Shown here one piece after another: positions 1 to 5,836 of a stretch of 6,360 bases of DNA. Both the position numbers and the translations under genes were made by a program. The stretch covers positions 1 to 6,360 of the forward strand of contig CAZPWQ010000164.1 in the NCBI GenBank assembly GCA_964590495.1. The letters are read 5' to 3'. Position 1 is the stretch's first letter. Each line of letters opens with the position of its first letter. Origin of the DNA: CAZPWQ01 sp964590495. GTDB taxonomy: Bacteria; Bacteroidota; Rhodothermia; Balneolales; Balneolaceae. Under the pieces are notes generated by a model. It was not told the origin of the DNA. It did no database searches and saw only the letters and a list, made by a program, of their open reading frames with translations.

Positions 1-60
1 CCGCTGAAAAACAATATATGCCAGGGCAAGAAAGGGAAAGACAATAACGGTCAAGTTATT

Positions 61-87
61 CCAGGGACGGACATCTGTCCCCGTCTA
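61..87. repeat. REP-like imperfect palindrome downstream of the AMP nucleosidase gene
   Basis: GGGAC (64-68) can pair with GTCCC (77-81). Alternatively GACGG (66-70) pairs with CCGTC (81-85) around an ACA/TGT core. The segment is therefore a compact, GC-rich palindrome with two competing registers. It lies 10 bp beyond the stop codon of the minus-strand gene. No T-run follows on either strand, so a plain intrinsic terminator is not well supported. A dispersed REP-type hairpin acting as a 3' transcript end or stabiliser is the better guess. The rest of 1-96 shows nothing I can name. Confidence 0.4.
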
Positions 88-96
88 GCGTTATCA

Positions 97-1284
97 TCAA
101 TCCTCATCCGGACCACCCATCAGCGGCTCATTCATGGCGCGGACACTGGCATTAGGCAAACCTTCAGGATAATTTTGTTTGCAGATATTCAATGTTTCAA
201 TCACCATTTCGATGTGGAGCTGCTTTGAATTTTCATAGAAAACCTGGGCTTCGTCGCTGAGCTTCGGTTTGCCGTGCAGGGGTTTGTCGCTCACACAGAG
301 CATGGTGGCATTGGGAATGCGATAGCGATAACCATTGGTAGCCACAGTGGCGGATTCCATATCAATGGCAATGCTCCTGCTCATATGTATCTGTTCGACG
401 GTACGCCGCTTGATGAATTCCCAGTTACGGTTGCTCGTGGTAAAAATTGTGCCCATCCGGTGGTTTCGGTCATACTTGTCGAGTATCTCCTTCAAATATA
501 CATTCAGCAGGTAGTTGGGTGTGATCGGTATGTTTAACGGAAGGATTTCATCAAGCACACCGTCGTTTCTCATAAAGCCGGTTGCCAGCACGAAATCTCC
601 AATTTCCTGGTGGTTTCGAAGTCCCCCGCAGTGGCCGACCATAACCATGGCATCGGGACGCAGTACGGCGACGTGATCAGTAATCGTTTTGGCGTTTGAG
701 GGTCCGACACCAATGTTTACTAACGTAATCCCTTTATTGTTATCCAGCTTGTGGTGATATGCCGGCATTTGCACGCCCACACGGGCAGGCTTTACGCAGT
801 CGGGGAATTTATTGCGGAAAACCTCCACGTGCATGTCGTAATTAGTAAACAAAATATATCGCTGGAAATCTTCCGGTTGTGTTCCGGTATAATGCTCGAG
901 CCGGTTCAGGGATATATCAATGCGTTCCGGACTGAACAGGAACAGTTTTTTCTGCGTTATATCCCACTCGTCTTCATCCGTATTATTCAAAAGCTGTGGA
1001 TCGTTCATGGAGAGTCGCTCACGGGAGGGAAGAATTTTGATTACCGCACCCTTTTCCCCCAGCTTTTTAAGCTCACGGAGCAGATACCAGCGGTAGGCTT
1101 TGGGTCTGGCCATCTCACCCGTAATGAGCGGATTGTGTTTGGACCATGATCTCCTGACCAGTACTTTAGGATATTCTCCGTTGTCGTATATTGATTCCAT
1201 GACATCACAGGCATTATTCATCTGTTTGTGAAGTTCTTCACCGGAGCTGACATCGTCCGTTTTAAATTCAAATCGATCTGCCAT
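97..1284 (-). CDS. amn: AMP nucleosidase
   Basis: This cytosolic enzyme hydrolyses AMP to adenine and ribose 5-phosphate, a purine salvage and adenylate-balancing step. The 395-residue product has two parts. Residues about 45-160 match the N-terminal AMP nucleosidase domain, including RPKAYRWYLLREL (60-72) and the family signature ERIDISLNRLEHYTGT (120-135) followed by FTNYDMHVE (146-154). Residues about 185-370 form the nucleoside-phosphorylase-like catalytic domain, with GVGPSNAKT (192-200), MVGHCGGLR (215-223), TSNRNWE (283-289), IDMESAT (307-313) and SDKPLHG (332-338). The last two motifs hold the acidic residues used for ribose binding and catalysis in the family. As I recall, the E. coli protein is about 480 residues and some Bacteroidota forms are catalytic-only at about 260, so this one is intermediate, with a compact N-terminal domain. 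The acidic tail ends in GGPDED. The start at 1284 is supported by a plausible N-terminus and by the NUDIX gene beginning only 14 bp away. Recognition of the family is secure; the regulatory role of the N-domain is inferred. Confidence 0.95.
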   Translation of the reverse strand: MADRFEFKTDDVSSGEELHKQMNNACDVMESIYDNGEYPKVLVRRSWSKHNPLITGEMARPKAYRWYLLRELKKLGEKGAVIKILPSRERLSMNDPQLLNNTDEDEWDITQKKLFLFSPERIDISLNRLEHYTGTQPEDFQRYILFTNYDMHVEVFRNKFPDCVKPARVGVQMPAYHHKLDNNKGITLVNIGVGPSNAKTITDHVAVLRPDAMVMVGHCGGLRNHQEIGDFVLATGFMRNDGVLDEILPLNIPITPNYLLNVYLKEILDKYDRNHRMGTIFTTSNRNWEFIKRRTVEQIHMSRSIAIDMESATVATNGYRYRIPNATMLCVSDKPLHGKPKLSDEAQVFYENSKQLHIEMVIETLNICKQNYPEGLPNASVRAMNEPLMGGPDED

Positions 1285-1298
1285 AAACGTTTAACTTT
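1285..1298. promoter_or_regulatory. 14-bp divergent intergenic gap
   Basis: Only 14 bases (AAACGTTTAACTTT) separate the start codons of the AMP nucleosidase (minus) and NUDIX (plus) genes. There is no room for two promoters or for Shine-Dalgarno sites. The gap contains the palindrome AAACGTTT (1285-1292). If both starts are right, the two promoters must lie inside the opposite gene's 5' coding region, or the transcripts have very short leaders. The coordinates are certain; the regulatory meaning is inferred. Confidence 0.35.
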
Positions 1299-1883
1299 AT
1301 GCGTGATAAATCATTCAACTTTACCATTGAGCCATGGTCGGTAGTCCATGAAAATAAGGAATATCAGACACCAATATTTAATCTTTTGCAACGAACAATG
1401 CGGCTTGATGCCGAAGACGAACATAACGAAGGCGACTTTTATGTCCTCGATGCGCCGGAATGGGTGAATGTGATTCCGATTACGACTGACGGCGAGGTGG
1501 TTCTGGTGGAACAGTTCCGATACGGTATACGTCAGCCCACTCTCGAGATCCCCGGCGGCATGGTGGATTCGGGCGAAGAGCCCCACAAAGCTATCGAGCG
1601 TGAACTGATCGAGGAAACCGGGTACAGGTCGGAATCATGGGTGAGCCTCGGGAAAGTGAGTGCAAACCCGGCTATCATGTCGAATTATACGCACCTGTAC
1701 CTGGCGGAGGATTGCAGGTTTATCGGTATTCAGGAATCAGAGGATGATGTACACGAACGGATAAGGGTTCATACGTTGCCGCTTGAAGAATTTCTTGAGT
1801 TGTCATGGAACGGGACAATCCATCATACTATTGTTTTGGCGGCTGTCGGACGATTCCTTTTATACAGGAACCGGGGTGAATGA
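1299..1883 (+). CDS. NUDIX hydrolase, ADP-ribose pyrophosphatase type
   Basis: This 194-residue protein is predicted to hydrolyse a nucleoside diphosphate linked to another group. ADP-ribose to AMP plus ribose 5-phosphate is the most likely reaction. The complete Nudix box G-x5-E-x7-REL-x-EE-x-GY spans residues 87-109, with the metal-binding glutamates in RELIEE (101-106). Just before it are EQFRYG (71-76) and LEIPGG (82-87). After it come GKVSANPAIMSNYTHLYLA (118-136) and a C-terminal acidic helix, an arrangement typical of the ADP-ribose/NudF-like branch rather than MutT or Ap4A hydrolases. There is no signal peptide, so it should be cytosolic. The start at 1299 gives a normal N-terminal strand region before the fold, and the length is usual for the branch. 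It diverges from the AMP nucleosidase gene across 14 bp. Because the predicted product AMP is that enzyme's substrate, a joint role is plausible. The NUDIX family is certain; the substrate is inferred. Confidence 0.9.
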   Translation: MRDKSFNFTIEPWSVVHENKEYQTPIFNLLQRTMRLDAEDEHNEGDFYVLDAPEWVNVIPITTDGEVVLVEQFRYGIRQPTLEIPGGMVDSGEEPHKAIERELIEETGYRSESWVSLGKVSANPAIMSNYTHLYLAEDCRFIGIQESEDDVHERIRVHTLPLEEFLELSWNGTIHHTIVLAAVGRFLLYRNRGE

Positions 1884-1916
1884 ATCGCATTTTTTCACAA
1901 ATATTTAACTGCACCC

Positions 1917-1961
1917 TCATTGCAACAATTATTACTGTTGCAGAAGGCCTCGTTGCAATGA
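1917..1961. repeat. Nested, mutually exclusive inverted repeats after the NUDIX gene
   Basis: TCATTGCAAC (1917-1926) is perfectly complementary to GTTGCAATGA (1952-1961), giving 10-bp arms. Inside this, TGCAACA (1921-1927) is also perfectly complementary to TGTTGCA (1936-1942), giving 7-bp arms with an 8-base loop. The left arm can use only one partner at a time, so an RNA or single strand could switch between two hairpins. It begins about 33 bp after the NUDIX stop codon. It has no T-run of its own, so a terminator role alone is unlikely. Confidence 0.5.
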
Positions 1962-1979
1962 TTAAGCCGTTACCATAGA

Positions 1980-2141
1980 AACAACCCCCGCGGCTAAAGC
2001 CGCACCCCCTTTTTTAAGGGGGAATTTTTCAAGCCAATTTTCTATCTATGTTTAATTGAAAGACCTGAGTTTGCTCACGAAAATCCCCCTTCCGCCGGCT
2101 GTCGGACGCAGTAGCAAAGGGGGGAACTAAAGGGGGTTGTT
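1980..2141. mobile_element. MITE-like element with terminal inverted repeats, non-coding
   Basis: The segment is bounded by AACAACCCCC (1980-1989) and its exact reverse complement GGGGGTTGTT (2132-2141). The similarity continues inward. On the left a run of five C and then T-rich sequence follows (2005-2015), and on the right its counterpart AAAGGGGGG lies at 2116-2124. The left end is interrupted by a small perfect palindrome, GCGGCT-AA-AGCCGC (1990-2003). Further inside are a CCCCCTT/AAGGGGG hairpin (2005-2022) and a second CCCCCTT/AAGGGGG pairing (2085-2091 with 2117-2123) that encloses TCCG-8-CGGA (2091-2106). No ORF is present, so it could only move with proteins supplied elsewhere. No clear target-site duplication is visible (TAGA on the left, TGAA on the right). 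It may instead be a static dispersed repeat. The inverted repeats are seen directly; mobility is inferred. Confidence 0.5.
2005..2029 (+). terminator. Candidate intrinsic terminator inside the repeat element
   Basis: CCCCCTT (2005-2011) and AAGGGGG (2016-2022) form a perfect 7-bp stem with a TTTT loop. AATTTTT (2023-2029) follows directly. This is the only hairpin-plus-T-run downstream of the NUDIX gene, about 120 bp after its stop codon. It could end that transcript, although it sits within the MITE-like repeat and may be there for that reason instead. Confidence 0.4.
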
Positions 2142-2422
2142 GAACCATCATTGTCTAAGAAAATAACCTTTGAATCCAATTATACCTTTAGTTACAACGG
2201 CGGTAATTATTGACTTCATGTAATCTTCAATTTCAAACAATACTTTTGCTGAATCATTTATTGCAGTATCACAGAGAGCCTCTTATTATATAAAGACAAA
2301 TATTTTTCCGATTAGAACGATTGTAACAATAAACTGAGTTAAAGAGACACTCGATTGCCGGAATGGGAACAGATAATTTTTAATTAAGTACGGCTTTAAA
2401 GAGTTTAAAATAATTTTGATCT
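2142..2422 (+). promoter_or_regulatory. AT-rich upstream region of the peroxiredoxin-topA unit
   Basis: This 280-bp stretch has no credible ORF and is clearly richer in A and T than the genes. It is the natural place for the promoter of the downstream pair. Two weak sigma-70-style candidates can be seen. One is TTGCAG (2261-2266), a 17-bp spacer and TATTAT (2284-2289). The other is TTGCCG (2355-2360), an 18-bp spacer and TTTAAT (2379-2384). TAATTTTG (2411-2418) matches the Bacteroidota TAnnTTTG element, but it lies 4 bp from the ATG and lacks an obvious TTTG partner upstream. It may only be an A/T-rich initiation region. None of these is decisive. Confidence 0.3.
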
Positions 2423-2902
2423 ATGATTGAAGAAGGATCTAAAATAGATATCGATTTCACACTCGATGTTGTTAGGAACGGAAAAGAAGAAACCGTAAAA
2501 TTTTCCGAACTGCTCGATCGGCCGACGATCGTTTCGGTTTATATGAGAAATAATACATCCGGATGTGATAAACAGAATAAAAGTCTTGCCGAAGGTGCCA
2601 AATGGTTTGATGAGCAGGGCTATAATCTGGTAGCGATCAGCAAAGATACCTGCGGGTCGCATAAAAATTATGCTGAGAAGCTTGGAATCAATTATACACT
2701 TGCCTCAGATCCTGCTTATAAGTTTGCCGAGGCAACCGATTCCATCGTTGAAAAGAATATGTTTGGAAATAAGTACGAGGCGCCCACTCGGTCGGCGTAT
2801 CTTATCGATACTGATGGTACAGTTAAGGCCATCGTAAAAAAAGTTAATACTAAAGATCATGCTACCGAGTTGAAGGATATGATCAGCAATTTGCAGAAAT
2901 AA
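2423..2902 (+). CDS. Peroxiredoxin, BCP/PrxQ-like, with atypical active-site motif
   Basis: This 159-residue thioredoxin-fold protein is predicted to reduce peroxides in the cytosol. The order of elements follows the AhpC/TSA-BCP family. It has a first strand around TIVSVY (35-40), a peroxidatic loop NNTSGC with Cys48 and Thr45, the second strand NLVAISKD (68-75), the segment SHKNYAEKLGINYTLASD (79-96), and PTRSAYLIDTDG (121-132) with the conserved Arg123. In most relatives the loop reads YPK-x-x-T-x-x-C. Here Tyr-Pro-Lys is replaced by Tyr40-Met41-Arg42, so the usual proline is missing. The resolving cysteine found five residues after Cys48 in E. coli BCP is also absent (Lys53). The only other cysteine is Cys77, which could resolve in a different geometry. 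Otherwise the protein is a 1-Cys type. There is no signal peptide and no Shine-Dalgarno sequence. topA starts 5 bp after the stop codon, so the two are probably co-transcribed. The fold family is secure; activity and reductant are inferred. Confidence 0.85.
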   Translation: MIEEGSKIDIDFTLDVVRNGKEETVKFSELLDRPTIVSVYMRNNTSGCDKQNKSLAEGAKWFDEQGYNLVAISKDTCGSHKNYAEKLGINYTLASDPAYKFAEATDSIVEKNMFGNKYEAPTRSAYLIDTDGTVKAIVKKVNTKDHATELKDMISNLQK

Positions 2903-2907
2903 TATTT

Positions 2908-5451
2908 ATGAAATCCTTAGTAATTGTAGAGTCACCCACGAAAATCAAAACGTTGAAGAAGTATTTGCCCAAGGATTATACCATCGATTCGTCGATGGGA
3001 CATATCCGGGATCTGCCCGCCAATGCCAAGGAGGTTCCCAAGAAGTACAAGGGAAAGGATTGGGCGAATTTGGGAGTAAATACCGAAGAGAATTTTGAGC
3101 CGCTGTATGTCGTTCCGTCCAGCAAAAAGAAGATTGTGAAGAAGCTGAAAAAGCTGCTTAAGCAATCGGATGAGCTGATATTGGCGACAGATGAAGATCG
3201 TGAAGGAGAAGCTATTTCATGGCATCTGACCCAAATATTGAAGCCGGATGTGCCTGTGAAGCGAATGGTCTTCCGTGAAATAACCCAGGAGGCAATTGAA
3301 GAAGCACTTAAGCATTTCCGCGATATTGATATGAATCTTGTAAATGCACAGGAAACCCGCCGGATCATAGACCGGCTGGCGGGATATACTATTTCTCCCC
3401 TCCTGTGGAAGAAAATTTCTCCGGGGCTATCGGCGGGTAGAGTACAATCGGTTGCCGTGCGGTTTATGGTTGAACGGGAACGGGAACGAATGAAATTTCG
3501 CTCGGCGCGCTATTGGGATTTGAAAGCACAGCTGCACAAGATCGAAGATGAGCACATTTTCGAAGCCGACCTCACGCATCTCGACAGCAAACGCCTGGCT
3601 TCGGGTAAAGATTTCGATGAAAATACCGGTAAGCTGAAAAAGCCGAAGAAGGTTGTACTGCTGGATGACAAGTCTGCTTCTCAGCTGCGCGATGATCTCG
3701 ATAAAGCTGAATGGAACGTCTCGCGGGTCGATAAAAACCGGCAGAAACGAAATCCTTCCGCCCCGTTCATCACCTCAACACTGCAGCAAGAGGCCAACAG
3801 GAAGTTTGGATATTCGGCCAAGTATACCATGCAGATTGCACAAAAGCTGTATGAAAACGGGTACATCACCTACATGCGTACCGACTCCACTAATTTGTCG
3901 GGGCAGGCAATTAACGCTGCCCGGAATGCAGTGAAAGAGGAGTACGGCGATGATTACCTGTTCAAGCGGGCACGAAATTATTCCAGCAAATCCAAAGGAG
4001 CGCAGGAAGCTCATGAGGCTATCCGTCCATCAGGCAGCAGCTTTACAAAACCGGATAAAGCAGGACTCGGCGGACCGGAATTCAAGTTGTACGACCTTAT
4101 CTGGAAGCGCACCATTGCTACCCAGATGTCCGAAGCCGTTCTTGAATTTACCAACGTGACTATCGAAGCCAAAGCAGGAGGCAAAGTTGCCGAATTCAAA
4201 ACCAGCGGGAAGAAAATTATCTTTCCCGGCTTTTTCAGGGCCTATGTGGAAGGCAGCGACGATCCCGATGCGGCACTTGAAAACCAGGAAAAATTTCTCC
4301 CGGAACTCAGCGAAGGTGAAGAAGTGATAGAAGAAGGCATCGAACCCATTTCCCACGAAACTAAACCGCCGGCGCGATTTACCGAGGCTACATTGGTCAA
4401 AGAATTGGAAAAACGCGGCATCGGCCGGCCGAGTACCTATGCAACGATTATCAGTACGGTCCAGGATCGCGGTTACGTTGAGGCGGAAGGAAGTACGCTG
4501 ATTCCCACCTTTACGGCCTTTGCGGTTACCGAACTGCTGGAAGAAAACTTTCCTGAACTTGTAGACAGTGATTTTACTTCGGAAATGGAAGACCGCCTTG
4601 ATGAAATCGCACGTGGGGAATCTGACACAAAAGAATACCTGAGTTCCTATTACGACGGCGAAGAGGGATTGAAGTATAAAGTCGACCAGCGGGAAGACAA
4701 AATCGATCCCAAGGAAGCCAAGCATCTTTATCTTCCGATAGAAGATCTCAACGGCATCCAGGTATTTGTCGGGCGATTCGGCCCATACATTAAAAAGCAA
4801 AAGAACGGCGAAGAGCTGACTACTTCTATACCTGCAAGCTGGAAACCCAGCGATATTACATTTGAAAAGCTGGAGGAGCTGATGAAAACCGAGGAAGAAG
4901 GGCCGCGCCCGATAGGAAAGCATCCGGAATCGGGTGAACCTATTTATATCCTCAATGGACGATACGGGCCCTATGTTCAGGTAGGAGAGGTAACTGATGA
5001 TAACAAAAAACCAAAGCGGGCCTCATTGCTCAAAGGTATGAAGCCTGAAGATGTAGATCTTGAACTGGCATTGAAACTGCTCGAACTGCCGCGCCCGCTG
5101 GGTGAACATCCCGATACAGGCAAAGAAGTAAAAGCCGGCGTAGGCCGTTACGGACCGTTTGTAGTTCACGACGGTACTTTTGCGTCGCTTAAACGAAGCG
5201 ATAATGTTCTGGAAATAGATCTGGACCGGGCATTGGAACTTTTCGCACAGAAGAAAAAGCCGAAGAAAAGCTCGGTTATCAAAGAGCTCGGCGATCATCC
5301 CGCCAACGGGAAAAAAGTACGGGTAATGGACGGCCGTTACGGACCTTATATCAAGTATGGAAAAACGAACATCAGCCTGCCGGATGATATCAAGCCGGAA
5401 GATGTTTCCATGGATATAGCTGTTCAGCTGATCACGGAAAAGGGGAAATAG
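2908..5451 (+). CDS. topA: DNA topoisomerase I (type IA)
   Basis: This enzyme relaxes negative supercoils by cutting and passing one DNA strand through a 5'-phosphotyrosine link. The 847-residue protein is complete. The Toprim domain (about 2-113) holds VESPTK with Glu8 and the metal-binding ATDEDREGE (93-101; Asp95, Asp97, Glu99). The core (about 128-590) contains SAGRVQSVAVR (175-185), the TLQQEANRKFGYSA segment (291-304), the catalytic tyrosine Tyr322 in ITYMRTDST (320-328), EAHEAIRP (367-374) and RGIGRPSTYA (503-512). The C-terminus has four repeats centred on GRFGPYI (622-628), GRYGPYV (684-690), GRYGPFV (746-752) and GRYGPYI (809-815), separated by lysine/proline-rich linkers. These replace the Cys4 zinc ribbons of the E. 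coli enzyme, and I find no cysteine anywhere in the protein. The start at 2908 gives MKSLVIVESPTK, the expected N-terminus. It follows the peroxiredoxin gene by 5 bp with no Shine-Dalgarno sequence and reads as the second gene of an operon. Identification is certain. Confidence 0.98.
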   Translation: MKSLVIVESPTKIKTLKKYLPKDYTIDSSMGHIRDLPANAKEVPKKYKGKDWANLGVNTEENFEPLYVVPSSKKKIVKKLKKLLKQSDELILATDEDREGEAISWHLTQILKPDVPVKRMVFREITQEAIEEALKHFRDIDMNLVNAQETRRIIDRLAGYTISPLLWKKISPGLSAGRVQSVAVRFMVERERERMKFRSARYWDLKAQLHKIEDEHIFEADLTHLDSKRLASGKDFDENTGKLKKPKKVVLLDDKSASQLRDDLDKAEWNVSRVDKNRQKRNPSAPFITSTLQQEANRKFGYSAKYTMQIAQKLYENGYITYMRTDSTNLSGQAINAARNAVKEEYGDDYLFKRARNYSSKSKGAQEAHEAIRPSGSSFTKPDKAGLGGPEFKLYDLIWKRTIATQMSEAVLEFTNVTIEAKAGGKVAEFKTSGKKIIFPGFFRAYVEGSDDPDAALENQEKFLPELSEGEEVIEEGIEPISHETKPPARFTEATLVKELEKRGIGRPSTYATIISTVQDRGYVEAEGSTLIPTFTAFAVTELLEENFPELVDSDFTSEMEDRLDEIARGESDTKEYLSSYYDGEEGLKYKVDQREDKIDPKEAKHLYLPIEDLNGIQVFVGRFGPYIKKQKNGEELTTSIPASWKPSDITFEKLEELMKTEEEGPRPIGKHPESGEPIYILNGRYGPYVQVGEVTDDNKKPKRASLLKGMKPEDVDLELALKLLELPRPLGEHPDTGKEVKAGVGRYGPFVVHDGTFASLKRSDNVLEIDLDRALELFAQKKKPKKSSVIKELGDHPANGKKVRVMDGRYGPYIKYGKTNISLPDDIKPEDVSMDIAVQLITEKGK

Positions 5452-5453
5452 TG

Positions 5454-5474
5454 GCGTACTGCGTAATGCGTAAT
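5454..5474. repeat. Tandem heptamer, three copies of GCGTAMT
   Basis: GCGTACT, GCGTAAT and GCGTAAT follow one another without a gap, starting 2 bp after the topA stop codon. The copies differ by a single base in the first unit. A three-copy heptamer is short but exact enough to be a microsatellite that could vary in copy number between strains. It overlaps a small ATTGG/CCAAT pairing (5473-5477 with 5484-5488). Confidence 0.6.
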
Positions 5475-5509
5475 TGGATTATGCCAATGGTTACTCCTTA
5501 TCTCATCTC

Positions 5510-5542
5510 CCCGTCCGGCCGCTGGTTCTGCGGTCGGGCGGG
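5510..5542. repeat. Hairpin A, 13-bp GC-rich stem, TGGTTCT loop
   Basis: Bases 5510-5522 pair with 5530-5542 along 13 positions, with only two G-T wobbles (5514 with 5538, 5518 with 5534). The loop is TGGTTCT (5523-5529) and is followed by G. Three T residues come after the stem (5543-5545), so it is the nearest candidate for a topA transcript end, about 60 bp past the stop codon, although the T-run is weak. The loop resembles that of hairpin C at 5669-5710. Confidence 0.6.
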
Positions 5543-5612
5543 TTTGACACGGCTCGTTGCTTTTCACACCCATCCTCCGGCTCCTTACACGCTGGCAGTC
5601 GGTCACGCCCTA

Positions 5613-5632
5613 TTCCGATAAACCCATCGGAA
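5613..5632. repeat. Hairpin B, perfect 7-bp arms
   Basis: TTCCGAT (5613-5619) and ATCGGAA (5626-5632) are exact reverse complements around AAACCC (5620-5625). Read on the minus strand, bases 5626-5619 give TGGGTTTA, which resembles the TGGTTYTG loops of hairpins A and C. It may therefore be an inverted, shorter relative of them. Confidence 0.5.
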
Positions 5633-5642
5633 GGAAGGACTC

Positions 5643-5671
5643 TTTTCAAAGATAGCCGGCAGTTTTCAAAG
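5643..5671. repeat. Direct repeat TTTTCAAAG, two copies 20 bp apart
   Basis: TTTTCAAAG occurs at 5643-5651 and again at 5663-5671, the second copy running into the left arm of hairpin C. The repeated unit lies between AAGGAAGGACT (5631-5641) and AGTCCCTCCTT (5670-5680). Those two are complementary except at one position, so hairpin C's left arm has a second possible partner. This could be an alternative fold or a border of a small inserted repeat. Confidence 0.4.
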
Positions 5672-5710
5672 TCCCTCCTTGTCCGTGGTTTTGCGGATAG
5701 GGAGGGATTT
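5669..5710. repeat. Hairpin C, 17-bp stem with TGGTTTTG loop
   Basis: Bases 5669-5685 pair with 5694-5710 over 17 positions, allowing three G-T wobbles (5671/5708, 5679/5700, 5681/5698). The loop is TGGTTTTG (5686-5693). The inner stem is TCCG/CGGA around an eight-base loop, and the outer stem is TCCCTCC/GGAGGGA. The same plan, TCCG-8-CGGA inside a pyrimidine/purine stem, occurs in the element at 2084-2124. The sequence just after it (GATTTAGGGTGGGT) also resembles the end of that element, so the two look like diverged copies. Confidence 0.65.
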
Positions 5711-5781
5711 AGGGTGGGTCAGCTGCGAGGAATGCAAATCTGCCGGTAATCGAAAAATCGGTGTAAATAAATTAATCTATC

Positions 5782-5827
5782 GGCTGGTTCAAGCGTCCAC
5801 GCTTGAACTTTATTCCGGCAACCAGCC
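5782..5827. repeat. Hairpin D, nested palindrome
   Basis: GTTCAAGCGT (5787-5796) and ACGCTTGAAC (5799-5808) are exact 10-bp inverted repeats with two bases between them. An outer pair, GGCTGGTT (5782-5789) and AACCAGCC (5820-5827), is also perfect but shares three bases with the inner arm. The fold must therefore choose or compromise. The base count makes chance unlikely. No T-run follows. Confidence 0.65.
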
Positions 5828-5836
5828 CAGTTCTGT

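Noticed and set aside
3..47. Possible C-terminal tail of an upstream plus-strand protein ending at TAA 45-47
   Set aside because: Fifteen open codons at a window edge are not evidence of a gene. No motif is visible.
2411..2418. Bacteroidota-type -7 element TAATTTTG just before the peroxiredoxin ATG
   Set aside because: It is 4 bp from the start codon and lacks a TTTG box at the expected distance upstream. It is more likely part of an A/T-rich translation initiation region.
4030..4923. Long open frame of 297 codons antisense to topA
   Set aside because: It lies wholly within the unmistakable topA coding sequence. Its product is Phe/Arg/Lys-rich without a recognisable domain, so it is a codon-composition shadow.
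5510..5545. Hairpin A as a firm intrinsic terminator for topA
   Set aside because: The stem is strong, but only three T residues follow, so it is kept as a hairpin with a possible rather than assigned terminator role.
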